Assembly (NCBI RefSeq): GCF_025420585.1
Contig: NZ_JAOEGB010000006.1
Span: forward strand, 1-64,000
Reading direction: 5' to 3'
Source: Planotetraspora sp. A-T 1434
Lineage (GTDB): Bacteria > Actinomycetota > Actinomycetes > Streptosporangiales > Streptosporangiaceae
Length of the DNA stretch: 64,000 nt
Shown here: piece after piece, positions 1 through 7,531 of the stretch
Position numbering within the stretch: the first letter of the stretch is position 1
Layout: each line of letters opens with the position of its first letter
Program-made: the position numbers and the translations under genes
The notes under the pieces: generated by a model
What the model saw: the letters and a program-made list of their open reading frames with translations, nothing else
Databases searched by the model: none
What the model was told of the DNA's origin: nothing

Positions 1-1050
1 GCGTTAGAGCCCCGATCCCGGCGACCGAAGATCTCACCCACCGCGATCGACGCCGCCACCGTCGAACTGATCGTCCGCCTCCGCAAGGAACTGTCCGGCC
101 AGGGCCTGGACGCCGGGCCGGACACGATCGCCTGGCACCTTCGCCACCACCACCGGCAAACGGTGTCGCGAGCCACGATCAGCCGCTACCTGACCCGGGC
201 CGGCCTGGTCACCCCCGAGCCGAAGAAACGACCGCGATCCTCCTACATCCGCTTCCAAGCCGAGCAGCCAAACGAGACTTGGCAGGCCGACTTCACCCAC
301 TACCGGCTCGCCGACGGCACCGACACCGAGATCCTCACATGGCTGGATGACCACTCCCGCTACGCCCTGCACGTGACCGCTTGGCCCCGCGTCACCGGCC
401 CGATCGTGCGCGACACCTTCCGCCACGCGGTGGCCGCCCACGGCGTGCCCGCCTCCACCCTCACCGACAACGGCATGGTCTTCACCACCCGCCTGGCCGG
501 CGGCCGCGGCGGGCGCAACGCCTTCGAACACGAACTGCGCCGCCTGCACGTGACCCAGAAGAACTCCACCCCCAACCACCCCACCACCTGCGGCAAGGTC
601 GAACGCTTCCAGCAGACCATGAAGAAATGGCTGGCCGCGCAAGCCACCCAGCCGACCTCCGTCTCCGACCTGCAGGCCCTCCTCGAGACCTTCGTCGAGC
701 TCTACAACCACCGCCGCCCGCACCGATCGTTGCCCCACCGCGCCACCCCCGCTGCGGTCTACCACAACCGGCCCAAGGCGCTGCCAGCCGGCAGCCGCGA
801 CAGCGACACCCACACCAGGGTCCGACACGACCGCGTCGACCACACCGGCGTCGTCACCCTCCGTGTGAACGGTCGGCTCCACCACATCGGCATCGGACGA
901 ACCCACGCCCGAACCCACGTCATCCTTCTCGTCGACGATCTCCACGTCCGCATCGTCGCCGCCACCACCGGAGAACTCCTCCGCGAGCTGATCATCGACC
1001 CCACACGCGACTACCAACCCCAGTACACAAAGAAACCCCCGAACCCGTAG
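1..1050 (+). CDS. IS481-family transposase (5' partial)
   Basis: DDE-type transposase. The reading frame is open from base 1, so the start lies outside the window; the first in-window start codon (GTG at 163) is internal. The protein shows the end of an HTH region (TISRYLTRAGL) and then the rve integrase core: first Asp in WQADFTHYRL, second Asp in LTDNGMVF, and the Glu in GKVERFQQTMKKWL. A short beta-rich tail follows (VTLRVNGRLHHIGIG). The catalytic triad looks intact, so the element could be active if its missing left end is complete. Confidence 0.9.
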   Translation, partial: ALEPRSRRPKISPTAIDAATVELIVRLRKELSGQGLDAGPDTIAWHLRHHHRQTVSRATISRYLTRAGLVTPEPKKRPRSSYIRFQAEQPNETWQADFTHYRLADGTDTEILTWLDDHSRYALHVTAWPRVTGPIVRDTFRHAVAAHGVPASTLTDNGMVFTTRLAGGRGGRNAFEHELRRLHVTQKNSTPNHPTTCGKVERFQQTMKKWLAAQATQPTSVSDLQALLETFVELYNHRRPHRSLPHRATPAAVYHNRPKALPAGSRDSDTHTRVRHDRVDHTGVVTLRVNGRLHHIGIGRTHARTHVILLVDDLHVRIVAATTGELLRELIIDPTRDYQPQYTKKPPNP

Positions 1051-1083
1051 GTTCGAGGGTTTCCGATGTCTTGCGACATCACA
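1..1083 (+). mobile_element. IS481-family insertion sequence, 3' part (left end outside window)
   Basis: The transposase gene runs in from the window edge. Beyond its stop, the sequence up to about 1083 ends in TTGCGACATCACA, which I take as the right terminal repeat because TGTGATGTCGCAAG-type ends occur on actinobacterial IS481 relatives. The proposed end lies four bases from the 3' end of the tRNA-Ser-like gene. The left terminal repeat and any target duplication cannot be checked inside this window. Confidence 0.6.
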
Positions 1084-1086
1084 GAG

Positions 1087-1174
1087 CGGAGAGCGTGGGA
1101 TTCGAACCCACGAGACCGGTCACCCGGCCTAGCGGTTTTCAAGAACGCTACGGTTGCGCGCTCCCCCGGTCTCC
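1087..1174 (-). tRNA. tRNA-Ser(UGA)-like gene, diverged or only a 3' portion intact
   Basis: Read on the minus strand, the 3' part is a canonical tRNA: T arm GTGGG-TTCGAAT-CCCAC, acceptor strand GCTCTCC with discriminator G, a long variable arm (GGCCGG/CCGGTC) typical of type II tRNAs, and anticodon loop CTTGAAA with UGA at 1139-1141. The 5' part is poor. Acceptor GGAGACC has a C-C mismatch, the anticodon stem has one mismatch, and I cannot fold a D arm with the usual GG. The 88-nt length suits tRNA-Ser. It may be a diverged tRNA or the 3' tRNA fragment left at an attachment site. CCA is not encoded. Confidence 0.55.
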
Positions 1175-1204
1175 TTCGCTAACGCGGAACGACCCGATGG
1201 ATCC

Positions 1205-1456
1205 ATGCACCCGCATCAGCGGGACCTCCAGCCCGCCAAAGTACCCCGCGACTCCTTCGGCTGGCGCGGCCACCGCGTCGAGCAGACCATGAGCGTCAAT
1301 GGCAAACGCGCCTCCGTCAGCACCCTGCTCCTCCTGCAACGCGGCCCCATCGTGCTCGCCCTGAACTACACCAACTACACGCCCACGACGCCCGAACAGA
1401 CCCTGCGCGCCTACAACATGACCATTCTCCGCAAAATCCTCGCCCACCCTGCCTGA
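1205..1456 (+). pseudogene. C-terminal remnant of an unidentified (probably exported) protein
   Basis: About 80 codons with coding character, including GWRGHRVEQTMSVNGKR and LLLLQRGPIVLALNY, resemble the end of an extracytoplasmic sensor or lipoprotein domain. No convincing start or ribosome-binding site is present and the frame runs back into the tRNA-Ser-like gene. I read it as the tail of a gene truncated by recombination next to the IS and tRNA fragment. Assignment to a family is not possible. Confidence 0.35.
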
Positions 1457-1707
1457 TCACAAGCGCTGGACTTGCCTATCTGCTGGCGCACCACCTGACG
1501 AACCCTGGTCCCGAATGATCCACTTCGTGCCTGACGGGGCCGTCAGACGGGCGCCTTTACGCTGTAGATCTCTAATTCGTTTGAACACGGCCCGCACGAC
1601 CACCCCAGGGAGCGGCGAATACGGTGACACGCTGGACAGACATGTGTCACCCGACGGCACCCAGCGGGAGGGCGACCTTTGATGACACCTGGGTGACACA
1701 AGAGAAA
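1457..1707. other. Non-coding stretch, nothing recognised
   Basis: No open frame with actinobacterial third-position bias was seen on either strand between the remnant gene and the terminator of tRNA-Pro. Confidence 0.5.
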
Positions 1708-1739
1708 AGCCACAGTATCCGATCTTGGATACTGTGGCT
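1708..1739 (-). terminator. Intrinsic terminator of tRNA-Pro
   Basis: Perfect 13-bp stem AGCCACAGTATCC / GGATACTGTGGCT with a 6-nt loop. On the minus strand it is followed by TTTTCTCTT and begins 20 bases past the 3' end of tRNA-Pro. Confidence 0.8.
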
Positions 1740-1758
1740 CCGACCTGCGAAAACGCGG

Positions 1759-1832
<74 letters not shown>

Positions 1833-1920
1833 TTTCCCGGCTGGCCGGGCTTCACCAACCTTAGCGCAGTTTCGGGCCCGGTGCGTACACGGTTACCCCT
1901 CCGCGCCTAAGCTTTGGATC

Positions 1921-2367
1921 ATGGGAAGGAAGCCTCGGGTCGATCAAGAGGAGCTCGGCCGCCTGACCGCCGAAGGATGGTCCAATGCCCAGCTGGCCGC
2001 GCACTTCGGCGTGACCGAATCCGGGATCCTTCAGGCCAAGCGGGCGGCGGGCCTGTCGAAGCAGATGACGGATCACAGCCGGGCCCTGCCCTGGAAGCTC
2101 AGGCGTGAGCACGGCCAGACCGGCCCGGCCACGAACCTCCGCAACCTCTCCGCCGTGGCGCAGGGCCGTACGATCACGAAAGAGAAGCTCAACACCGCCA
2201 TCCGGTGGGCGGGCCGCCTGGTCGACAACAGCCTCGACATCACCTATGACCCTGATCAGGGCTTCCGGGAGGTTCCGGCTGAGGGGGCCTCACATGTCGC
2301 CCGGGTGCTCGCCGAGGCACGGGAGGCCCTCGGCCTCACCGACGGCCCTCAAGATCCCCCCGAATAG
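1921..2367 (+). CDS. Small HTH-type DNA-binding protein, function unknown
   Basis: 148 residues from the ATG at 1921. Residues 1-45 look like a resolvase/Hin-type helix-turn-helix: EELGRLTAEGWSNAQLAAHF followed by GVTESGILQAKRAAGL. The rest is a helical C-terminal region (LNTAIRWAGRLVDNS, VARVLAEAREALGL) with no recognised domain. The open frame extends upstream through the tRNA-Pro gene, so the ATG is the first sensible start. It stands alone between tRNA-Pro and a convergent membrane-protein gene. Possibly a phage- or element-derived regulator; no target is evident. Confidence 0.6.
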   Translation: MGRKPRVDQEELGRLTAEGWSNAQLAAHFGVTESGILQAKRAAGLSKQMTDHSRALPWKLRREHGQTGPATNLRNLSAVAQGRTITKEKLNTAIRWAGRLVDNSLDITYDPDQGFREVPAEGASHVARVLAEAREALGLTDGPQDPPE

Positions 2368-2425
2368 CCTTCCGATCCGCTCAACGGCCACGACCTACCG
2401 GTCCAAGCCCGAAGACAAGCGGGCG

Positions 2426-2761
2426 TCAGACGTCCTCGCGGCGAATGGGCGTGGTCTCCTCGCGGACGTGCACGTGCCGTTCGTTCGGGTGCACGGTCGT
2501 GTGCGACTCGGTCTCCTGGACATGGACATGCGGCTCGGCGGACGGGTCCACCGTGTACATAATGTCCGGTTCGATGGTCTCGACCGTGTCCTCGGCATGC
2601 GGACGGCGCGTGTAGAGGCCTGTCAGCAGCGCGCCCGCGACACCGACGGCCATCAGGATCCAGCCGATCATCTGCAGGTCGATTCCGGGAATGTCCCACT
2701 TCACAGCGAAGGCGAGGACTGCGCCGATCGCGATGAAGGCGAGACTGGCTCCGAAGCCCAT
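2426..2761 (-). CDS. Small two-TM membrane protein (DUF6458-like)
   Basis: 111 residues with two predicted membrane helices, at about residues 4-22 (ASLAFIAIGAVLAFAV) and 30-50 (MIGWILMAVGVAGALLTGLY), then a hydrophilic tail rich in His, Glu and Thr (HVHVQETESHTTVHPNERHV). This matches the layout of the DUF6458 family common in actinobacteria. The start follows a strong AGGAGG site. Function is unknown. The tail's alternating His pattern may be cytoplasmic and could bind metal, but that is only a guess. Confidence 0.75.
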   Translation of the reverse strand: MGFGASLAFIAIGAVLAFAVKWDIPGIDLQMIGWILMAVGVAGALLTGLYTRRPHAEDTVETIEPDIMYTVDPSAEPHVHVQETESHTTVHPNERHVHVREETTPIRREDV

Positions 2762-2882
2762 GGTTACCTCCTGTGATGGTAATGACGGCCCCTACCCGTC
2801 AAACCGCTGATTACGCAGGCGTGAAGGGTGCTTTCGAGGGCAGTGCGAATGAACAACGCACATTCACCCCTGGGAGGCAGAT

Positions 2883-3476
2883 ATGTCCGCCGCAGCATGG
2901 GTGGTCGTCGTCATAGCCGCATTGGTGGTCATCCTGGCGATCGGCTACTTCGTCACGACTCAGAATCGCCGGCGTCACCTGCAGGAGCGCTTCGGGCCGG
3001 AGTACGACCGGACGGTGGAGGAGAGGGAGAGCCGCCGGGAGGCCGAGCAGGAGCTTCTCGCCCGTGAGGAGCGTCACGCCAAGCTCGACATCCGGCCGCT
3101 CGACCCCGAGACGCGGGAGACCTACGCGAAGAAGTGGACGGAGGTCCAGGAGCGGTTCGTCGACGCGCCGGGTTTCGCCGTCACCGAGGCCGACGCCCTG
3201 GTCAGCGCAGTCATGGCCGAGCGCGGATATCCCACGGACGAGTTCGAGCAGCGCCTGAGCGACCTGTCTGTGGCCCACGCCGCCACGCTCGACCACTATC
3301 GCCAGGCCCACGACATCAGCAGCCGCGCCGCCCGGCAGGACGCCAGCACCGAGGAGCTCCGCCAGGCGATGGTCCACTACCGCGCGCTCTTCCAGGAGTT
3401 GCTCGGCGAGACGGCCGGCGACCCCGGGAACGACCGGCACGCCGCACGCTCCACGGCCGAGGAGGCTGACCTCTGA
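2883..3476 (+). CDS. Membrane-anchored protein with an unnamed W..FVD.P..ADALV domain
   Basis: 197 residues, with a GGGAGG site upstream of the ATG. One N-terminal membrane helix (residues 4-25, VVVVIAALVVILAIGYFV), then a charged, coiled-coil-prone stretch (EERESRREAEQELLAREE), then a C-terminal helical domain from about residue 80: W.EVQERFVDAP...TEADALV...ELRQAMVHYRALFQELLGE. The same domain closes the next protein, whose start codon overlaps this stop (ATGA). Related proteins occur in many actinobacteria as hypotheticals. Inference: the pair are subunits of one membrane-associated assembly. Confidence 0.75.
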   Translation: MSAAAWVVVVIAALVVILAIGYFVTTQNRRRHLQERFGPEYDRTVEERESRREAEQELLAREERHAKLDIRPLDPETRETYAKKWTEVQERFVDAPGFAVTEADALVSAVMAERGYPTDEFEQRLSDLSVAHAATLDHYRQAHDISSRAARQDASTEELRQAMVHYRALFQELLGETAGDPGNDRHAARSTAEEADL

Positions 3477-4675
3477 TGAAGAACAACCCTTATGACAACC
3501 GGTACGGCACGACCGAGCAGCCGACGCCGGAGACGCCCGAGCCTCTGGAGGAGGAGGCCCGCAGGGAGGAGGCCCTGGCCGGCAGCCGGCACGACGCGCA
3601 CGAGGGCCCGGGCCCGGTCTACTCCGCCGGAGGCGCCGACCTGGACGACTCCCGCTACACCGGCGAGTCCGGCTACGCCGACGGCAGGGAGGACACCCGA
3701 AACGCCGAGTCCGACTCCCCCGGCACCTGGGTCGCCGGCAGCGGCGTCACCGCCCACACCGCCGACAGCCGGACCTCGCAGACCGCGGAACACACCGCCG
3801 ACAGCCGGACCTCGAGCCGGACCTCGGAAGCCGCGGAAGACACGGCCGACATAGAGGACACTGCCGACACCGCCGACGGCCGTACGGTAGACCGTCGCTC
3901 CGGCGACGGAGCGTACGTCTCGGAGGCTCCGGGCGACCGGACCTTCGACGCCGGCACGGTTGAATCGGTCTCCGCCGACCGGACCTTCGACGCCGGCACG
4001 GTTGAATCGGTCTCCGCCGACCGGACCTTCGACGCCGAGGCGGTTGAATCGGTCCCCGCCCCACGGACTGGGGACAGTCCCGCGGCCCGCGAGTCGCTGG
4101 AGCCGGTGGACGCCCGCGACGACGTGCTCGCGCCGGATCTGGACGGGCGTACGGCCACGCAGCCGAAGGATGTCGAGTCCCCCAGCGCCGAATCAATAGC
4201 CGGCTCCACGGGACCCGGCGCCGAATCCACGACTGGCACAACGCGGCCCGACGCTGAACCAACGGCCGGCTCCACGCGCCCCGGCGCTGACCCGGCGACC
4301 GGAACCACACGGTCCGATGCCGAATCGACGACCGGCGACACGATCACCGGCGTCGAATCGACCGCCGCCCCCGGCATCGACGCCGAGACGGCGTCCAGCG
4401 AGAGCCTGGCCGCCGCTGAGGCCGCGCCCGCCATCGACTTCGACAGGCGGTGGCACGAGATCAAGGCGGGTTTCGTGGACGACCCGCGGAGCTCCGTCGA
4501 GCAGGCCGACGCGCTCGTCGAGGAGGCGGTGGCGGTCTTCACCACCCGCCGCCAGGCCCTGCTGGACCGGTGGAAGAACCGTGACCACAACGACAGCGAC
4601 CACAACGACACGGAGGCGCTGCGGCTCGCCCTGCGCGACTACTACGCCCTCCTCCTTCAGCTGACCGGAAAGTGA
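3476..4675 (+). CDS. Acidic, repetitive, probably disordered protein with a shared C-terminal domain
   Basis: 399 residues, translationally coupled to the previous gene by ATGA. Residues about 1-320 are low-complexity, rich in Asp, Glu, Ser, Thr and Ala, with internal repeats (three copies of DRTFDAGTVESVSA with changes; TADSRTS; TGTTRPDAE-type units). There is no signal peptide or membrane segment. The last 75 residues hold the domain seen in the upstream gene: RRWHEIKAGFVDDP, QADALVEEAV, ALRLALRDYYALLLQLTGK. The long acidic linker could hold the domain at a distance, but no enzymatic motif is present. Confidence 0.75.
   Translation: MKNNPYDNRYGTTEQPTPETPEPLEEEARREEALAGSRHDAHEGPGPVYSAGGADLDDSRYTGESGYADGREDTRNAESDSPGTWVAGSGVTAHTADSRTSQTAEHTADSRTSSRTSEAAEDTADIEDTADTADGRTVDRRSGDGAYVSEAPGDRTFDAGTVESVSADRTFDAGTVESVSADRTFDAEAVESVPAPRTGDSPAARESLEPVDARDDVLAPDLDGRTATQPKDVESPSAESIAGSTGPGAESTTGTTRPDAEPTAGSTRPGADPATGTTRSDAESTTGDTITGVESTAAPGIDAETASSESLAAAEAAPAIDFDRRWHEIKAGFVDDPRSSVEQADALVEEAVAVFTTRRQALLDRWKNRDHNDSDHNDTEALRLALRDYYALLLQLTGK
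3935..4060 (+). repeat. Three in-frame 42-bp tandem repeats
   Basis: Units at 3935-3976, 3977-4018 and 4019-4060, each encoding a version of DRTFDAGTVESVSA. The first two are essentially identical at DNA level, which indicates recent duplication. Confidence 0.9.
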
Positions 4676-4682
4676 GGCATCC

Positions 4683-4874
4683 ATGCTCGCCATCGCCGCT
4701 GCGATCGTCTTCGGCATCGCCTTCCTGCTCGACCTGCTCAACGCCAGCATCGGCATCGGGCTGACCGCGCTGATCGCGCTCGGGCTGTGCCTGCTGGCAC
4801 TGCACCAGGCCGGCATCGGCACGGCCGGTGTGAACTCGTGGCGCGGCAACTGGCGTGGCCGCGCCCGCCGCTGA
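4683..4874 (+). CDS. Small membrane protein
   Basis: 63 residues, 7 bases after the preceding stop, so probably the third gene of the operon starting at 2883. Two hydrophobic helices (IAAAIVFGIAFLLDLL and GLTALIALGLCLLALHQ) and a basic tail (WRGNWRGRARR). No family assigned. It could provide a membrane partner for the two upstream proteins. Confidence 0.65.
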   Translation: MLAIAAAIVFGIAFLLDLLNASIGIGLTALIALGLCLLALHQAGIGTAGVNSWRGNWRGRARR

Positions 4875-4927
4875 CCTCCTTGAGGCGGACCGGGTCGAAG
4901 ACCCCAAAGCCTCTCGCCACAAGCCAG

Positions 4928-4977
4928 CCGATCCCCGCCGATCCCCCGCCGATCCCCGCCGATCCCCGCCGATCCCT
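4928..4977. repeat. Short tandem repeat CCGATCCCCG
   Basis: Five imperfect copies of CCGATCCC(C)(C)CG/CGCCGATCC in the 120-base gap ahead of the CBS gene. No reading frame or hairpin explains it. Confidence 0.7.
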
Positions 4978-4994
4978 ACGCCAAGGAGAGCCAC

Positions 4995-5414
4995 ATGTCG
5001 CAGAGAGTCGAAGAGATCATGACTCCGGTCCCCGTCGCGCTGCCGGAGGAGGCTCCGATCGTCAAAGCCGCCAAGCTGATGCGCGACCAGGGCATCGGCG
5101 ATGTCCTGGTGGTCAGGGGCGACCAGTTGTGCGGCCTGGTGACCGACCGGGACATCGTCGTCCGGGCGGTCGCCGAGGCGCGCGACGTCAGCGCCACCCC
5201 TGTCGGGACGCTGTGCACGTCCGAGCTGATCACGGTCACCCCTGACCAGGACGCCGACGAGGTGATCCGCCTCATGCGCCAGAAGGCCGTGCGGCGAGTC
5301 CCGGTCGTCGCCGATGGCCGTCCCATCGGCATCGTCACCCTCGGAGACATGGCGCTGGAGCGGGACCCCGCCTCCGCCCTGTCCGACATCTCCGCCGCTT
5401 CCCCGAACAGCTGA
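4995..5414 (+). CDS. CBS-domain protein
   Basis: 139 residues, AAGGAGAG site upstream. Two CBS repeats fill the protein: IMTPVPVALPEEAPIVKAAK...GIGDVLVVRGDQLCGLVTDRDIV and CTSELITVTPDQDADEVI...VRRVPVVADGRPIGIVTLGD. Stand-alone CBS pairs bind adenosine nucleotides and act as energy or stress sensors. A second protein of the same kind lies at 43095-43523. The partner is unknown; the gene may be expressed alone or with the upstream membrane genes. Confidence 0.85.
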   Translation: MSQRVEEIMTPVPVALPEEAPIVKAAKLMRDQGIGDVLVVRGDQLCGLVTDRDIVVRAVAEARDVSATPVGTLCTSELITVTPDQDADEVIRLMRQKAVRRVPVVADGRPIGIVTLGDMALERDPASALSDISAASPNS

Positions 5415-5440
5415 GCCGTACGGCCGGCCGTGATCGGGCG

Positions 5441-5532
5441 GACCGGAAGAAGCCGACCGTAAGAAAGGGGCGACCGGAAGAGGCCAATCGTAGGAAACGC
5501 GACCGTGGTGAACGCGACCGCCGACACGCCGG
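5441..5532. repeat. Degenerate 14-17 nt tandem repeat
   Basis: Successive units GACCGGAAGAAGCC, GACCGTAAGAAAGGGGC, GACCGGAAGAGGCC, AATCGTAGGAAACGC and GACCGTGGTGAACGC lie between two convergent genes. No coding frame was found. Confidence 0.55.
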
Positions 5533-5618
5533 GACCCGCACCACGACCGTCGCGTGCGGCACCTGCGACGGGACGAAGACGAAGCCGCCGATGAGAGCCG
5601 CCCATGAGACACGAGCAA

Positions 5619-5650
5619 GCCGCGTGACCCTGGAGCCCGGGTCACGCGGC
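5619..5650. terminator. Bidirectional terminator hairpin
   Basis: Perfect 12-bp stem GCCGCGTGACCC / GGGTCACGCGGC with an 8-nt loop, between the convergent CBS and NADH dehydrogenase genes. No U tract, as is usual in actinobacteria. Confidence 0.7.
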
Positions 5651-5678
5651 ATCTCGCTAGGGAGGACGGAAAGCCTGA

Positions 5679-6977
5679 TCACATCCGGGCGGCGAGCTTG
5701 AACTCCTCGCGCGGGCGCTGCAGGGCGCCCAGCGACACGATCTCCCTGGGGAAGAACAGCCCGAGGGTCCAGTCCATCAGGATGCGGGTCTTCTTGTTGA
5801 CGGTCGGCATCCGGGTCAGGTGGTAGGTCCGGTGCATGAACCAGGCGGGGAACCCGCGCAGCTCACGGCCGTAGATCTGCGCCACTCCCTTGTAGAGCCC
5901 GAGGCTGGCCACCGATCCGGCGTTCTTGTGCCGGTACGGCTCTCGCGTGCCGCCCCTGATGGTCGCCAGGAGGTTGTCGGCCAGCCGCCTGGCCTGCCGT
6001 ACGGCATGCTGGGCGTTGGGCGGGCACATCTCGCCCGGCCTGGTGAGGTCGGGGACGGCGGCCGCGTCCCCCGCGGTGAAGGCGAAGGGCGCCCCCTCGA
6101 TCTGCAGGAACGCGTTGGCCTTGACCCGGCTCCTGTCGTCCAGGGGCAGGTCTCCGGCCTTGACGAGCGGGTTCGGCTTGACGCCCGCCGTCCACACGAG
6201 CGTCTCGGCGTCGAACTCGTCACCGTCGTCGAGCACGATGTGCCCGCCCTCCATCGACTTCAGGCGGGTGCCGGTGCGAACCTCGATGCCGCGTCTGCGC
6301 AGCTCCTGGGCGGTCCACCGGCCCATGTCGGCCCCGACCTCCGGCAGGATGCGGTCGGTGGCCTCGACGAGGATCCAGCGCATGTCCTCCCGGCGGAGAC
6401 CCTCGAAGAACTTGAGGGCGTCGCTGGCCATGTCCTCCAGCTCGGCGAGCGCCTCGACGCCGGCGTATCCCCCGCCGACGAAGACGAAGGTCAGCGCCCG
6501 GCGCCGGACCTCCTCGACCGGGGTGGAGGCGGCGATGTCGAGCTTGCCGAGCACGTGGTTGCGGAGGTGGATGGCCTCCTCGACGGTCTTGAAGCCGATG
6601 CCGTGCTCGGCCAGCCCGGGAATCGGGAGGAGCCGGGACACCGAGCCGGGGGCGAAGACCAGGTAGTCGTAGTCGATCGTGAGGTCGGGGCCCTCATGGG
6701 GCTGGAACTCGGCCTTGCGGTCGGCCAGGCGCACGGAGGTGACCCGCCCGCTGAGGATCTGACACGAGGGCAGGACCCGCCTGAGCGGGACGACCACGTG
6801 GCGCGCCTCGATGTTCCCGGCGGCGGCCTCTGGGAGGAACGGCTGGTAGGTCATGTAGGAGTCGTAGTCGGCGACGGTGATGCGGGCCTCGCCGCGGTGG
6901 AGCTTGCGCTGCAGGCGGAGAGCCGTGTACATGCCGACGTACCCGCCGCCGACGATCAGGATCCGTGGGACAGCCAT
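5679..6977 (-). CDS. ndh: Type II NADH:quinone oxidoreductase
   Basis: 432 residues, close to the usual NDH-2 length. It oxidises NADH and reduces menaquinone at the membrane without pumping protons. FAD-binding GGGYVG at residues 10-15, a second Rossmann motif VGGGYAGVEALAEL for NADH near residue 170, and the FAD-contacting FTAGDAAAVPD near residue 295 are all visible. The C-terminal region (FPAWFMHRTYHLTRMP) contains the amphipathic membrane-association segment. It stands apart from its neighbours, with a convergent terminator downstream. Confidence 0.92.
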   Translation of the reverse strand: MAVPRILIVGGGYVGMYTALRLQRKLHRGEARITVADYDSYMTYQPFLPEAAAGNIEARHVVVPLRRVLPSCQILSGRVTSVRLADRKAEFQPHEGPDLTIDYDYLVFAPGSVSRLLPIPGLAEHGIGFKTVEEAIHLRNHVLGKLDIAASTPVEEVRRRALTFVFVGGGYAGVEALAELEDMASDALKFFEGLRREDMRWILVEATDRILPEVGADMGRWTAQELRRRGIEVRTGTRLKSMEGGHIVLDDGDEFDAETLVWTAGVKPNPLVKAGDLPLDDRSRVKANAFLQIEGAPFAFTAGDAAAVPDLTRPGEMCPPNAQHAVRQARRLADNLLATIRGGTREPYRHKNAGSVASLGLYKGVAQIYGRELRGFPAWFMHRTYHLTRMPTVNKKTRILMDWTLGLFFPREIVSLGALQRPREEFKLAARM

Positions 6978-6995
6978 GGGTGTCCCCTACCCGGT

Positions 6996-7409
6996 CTAAA
7001 CCAGGAAACGCATGGTGACTGTCGTCCCATTGGCCCCGGTTCGCGCGTCGAGGTCCGCGCTCAGCAGCCGGGCCACCCACAGCCCCATTCCGCTGGTGGC
7101 GTTCTCCCTCGGCGGTGTGTGCCCGGGAGTCCCCTCCGGATGCCACTGCCTGCCATCGTCGTGGACCTCGACCACGAGGGCCTCACCGTCGTCCCATATG
7201 CGCAGCCGCGCCTTGGTGGAACCGTGGGTCACGGCGTTCGTGGCGACCTCGTTGAGCGCCACGAGGAAGTCCCCGACGGCGTCCTCGCTCATGCCGCGCC
7301 GGCGTGCCTGGGCAGCGGCGAACTCCCGCACGTCGGGCAGATCGGCTAAGGAGAAGGTCAGGTCCTTGGCCGTCTCTGCGACGGGCGGCGGAACGCCGTC
7401 TTCATTCAC
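6996..7409 (-). CDS. RsbW-like anti-sigma factor / serine kinase (HATPase_c_2)
   Basis: 137-residue GHKL ATPase of the RsbW/SpoIIAB type. The N box is intact (LNEVATNAVTHG), the G1 region reads VEVHDDGRQW, and the G2 box reads SGMGLWVARLL. Such proteins sequester a SigB/SigF-type sigma factor or phosphorylate a STAS antagonist. It lies just downstream of the sigma-factor gene on the same strand and close to a STAS gene, so it is the obvious kinase for this cluster. Partner identity is inferred from position. Confidence 0.88.
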   Translation of the reverse strand: MNEDGVPPPVAETAKDLTFSLADLPDVREFAAAQARRRGMSEDAVGDFLVALNEVATNAVTHGSTKARLRIWDDGEALVVEVHDDGRQWHPEGTPGHTPPRENATSGMGLWVARLLSADLDARTGANGTTVTMRFLV

Positions 7410-7531
7410 CCGGTAACGCCTCCCACCGGATATCGCTCAGCCGTACGACCTGGAGGGTCGCGGCATACGGACGAAGATACCCCGGGGCACCGCCGCCGTG
7501 GCGGCGGTGCCCCGGGCACCGCTGTGCGCCG

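Noticed and set aside
34-1017. Long minus-strand frame over the IS481 transposase
   Set aside because: Gly/Val/Asp-rich antisense translation of a gene with a clear DDE core; no family motif or ribosome site.
4928-4977. CCGATCCCCG array as a CRISPR
   Set aside because: Units are contiguous with no spacers, and no cas genes are present.
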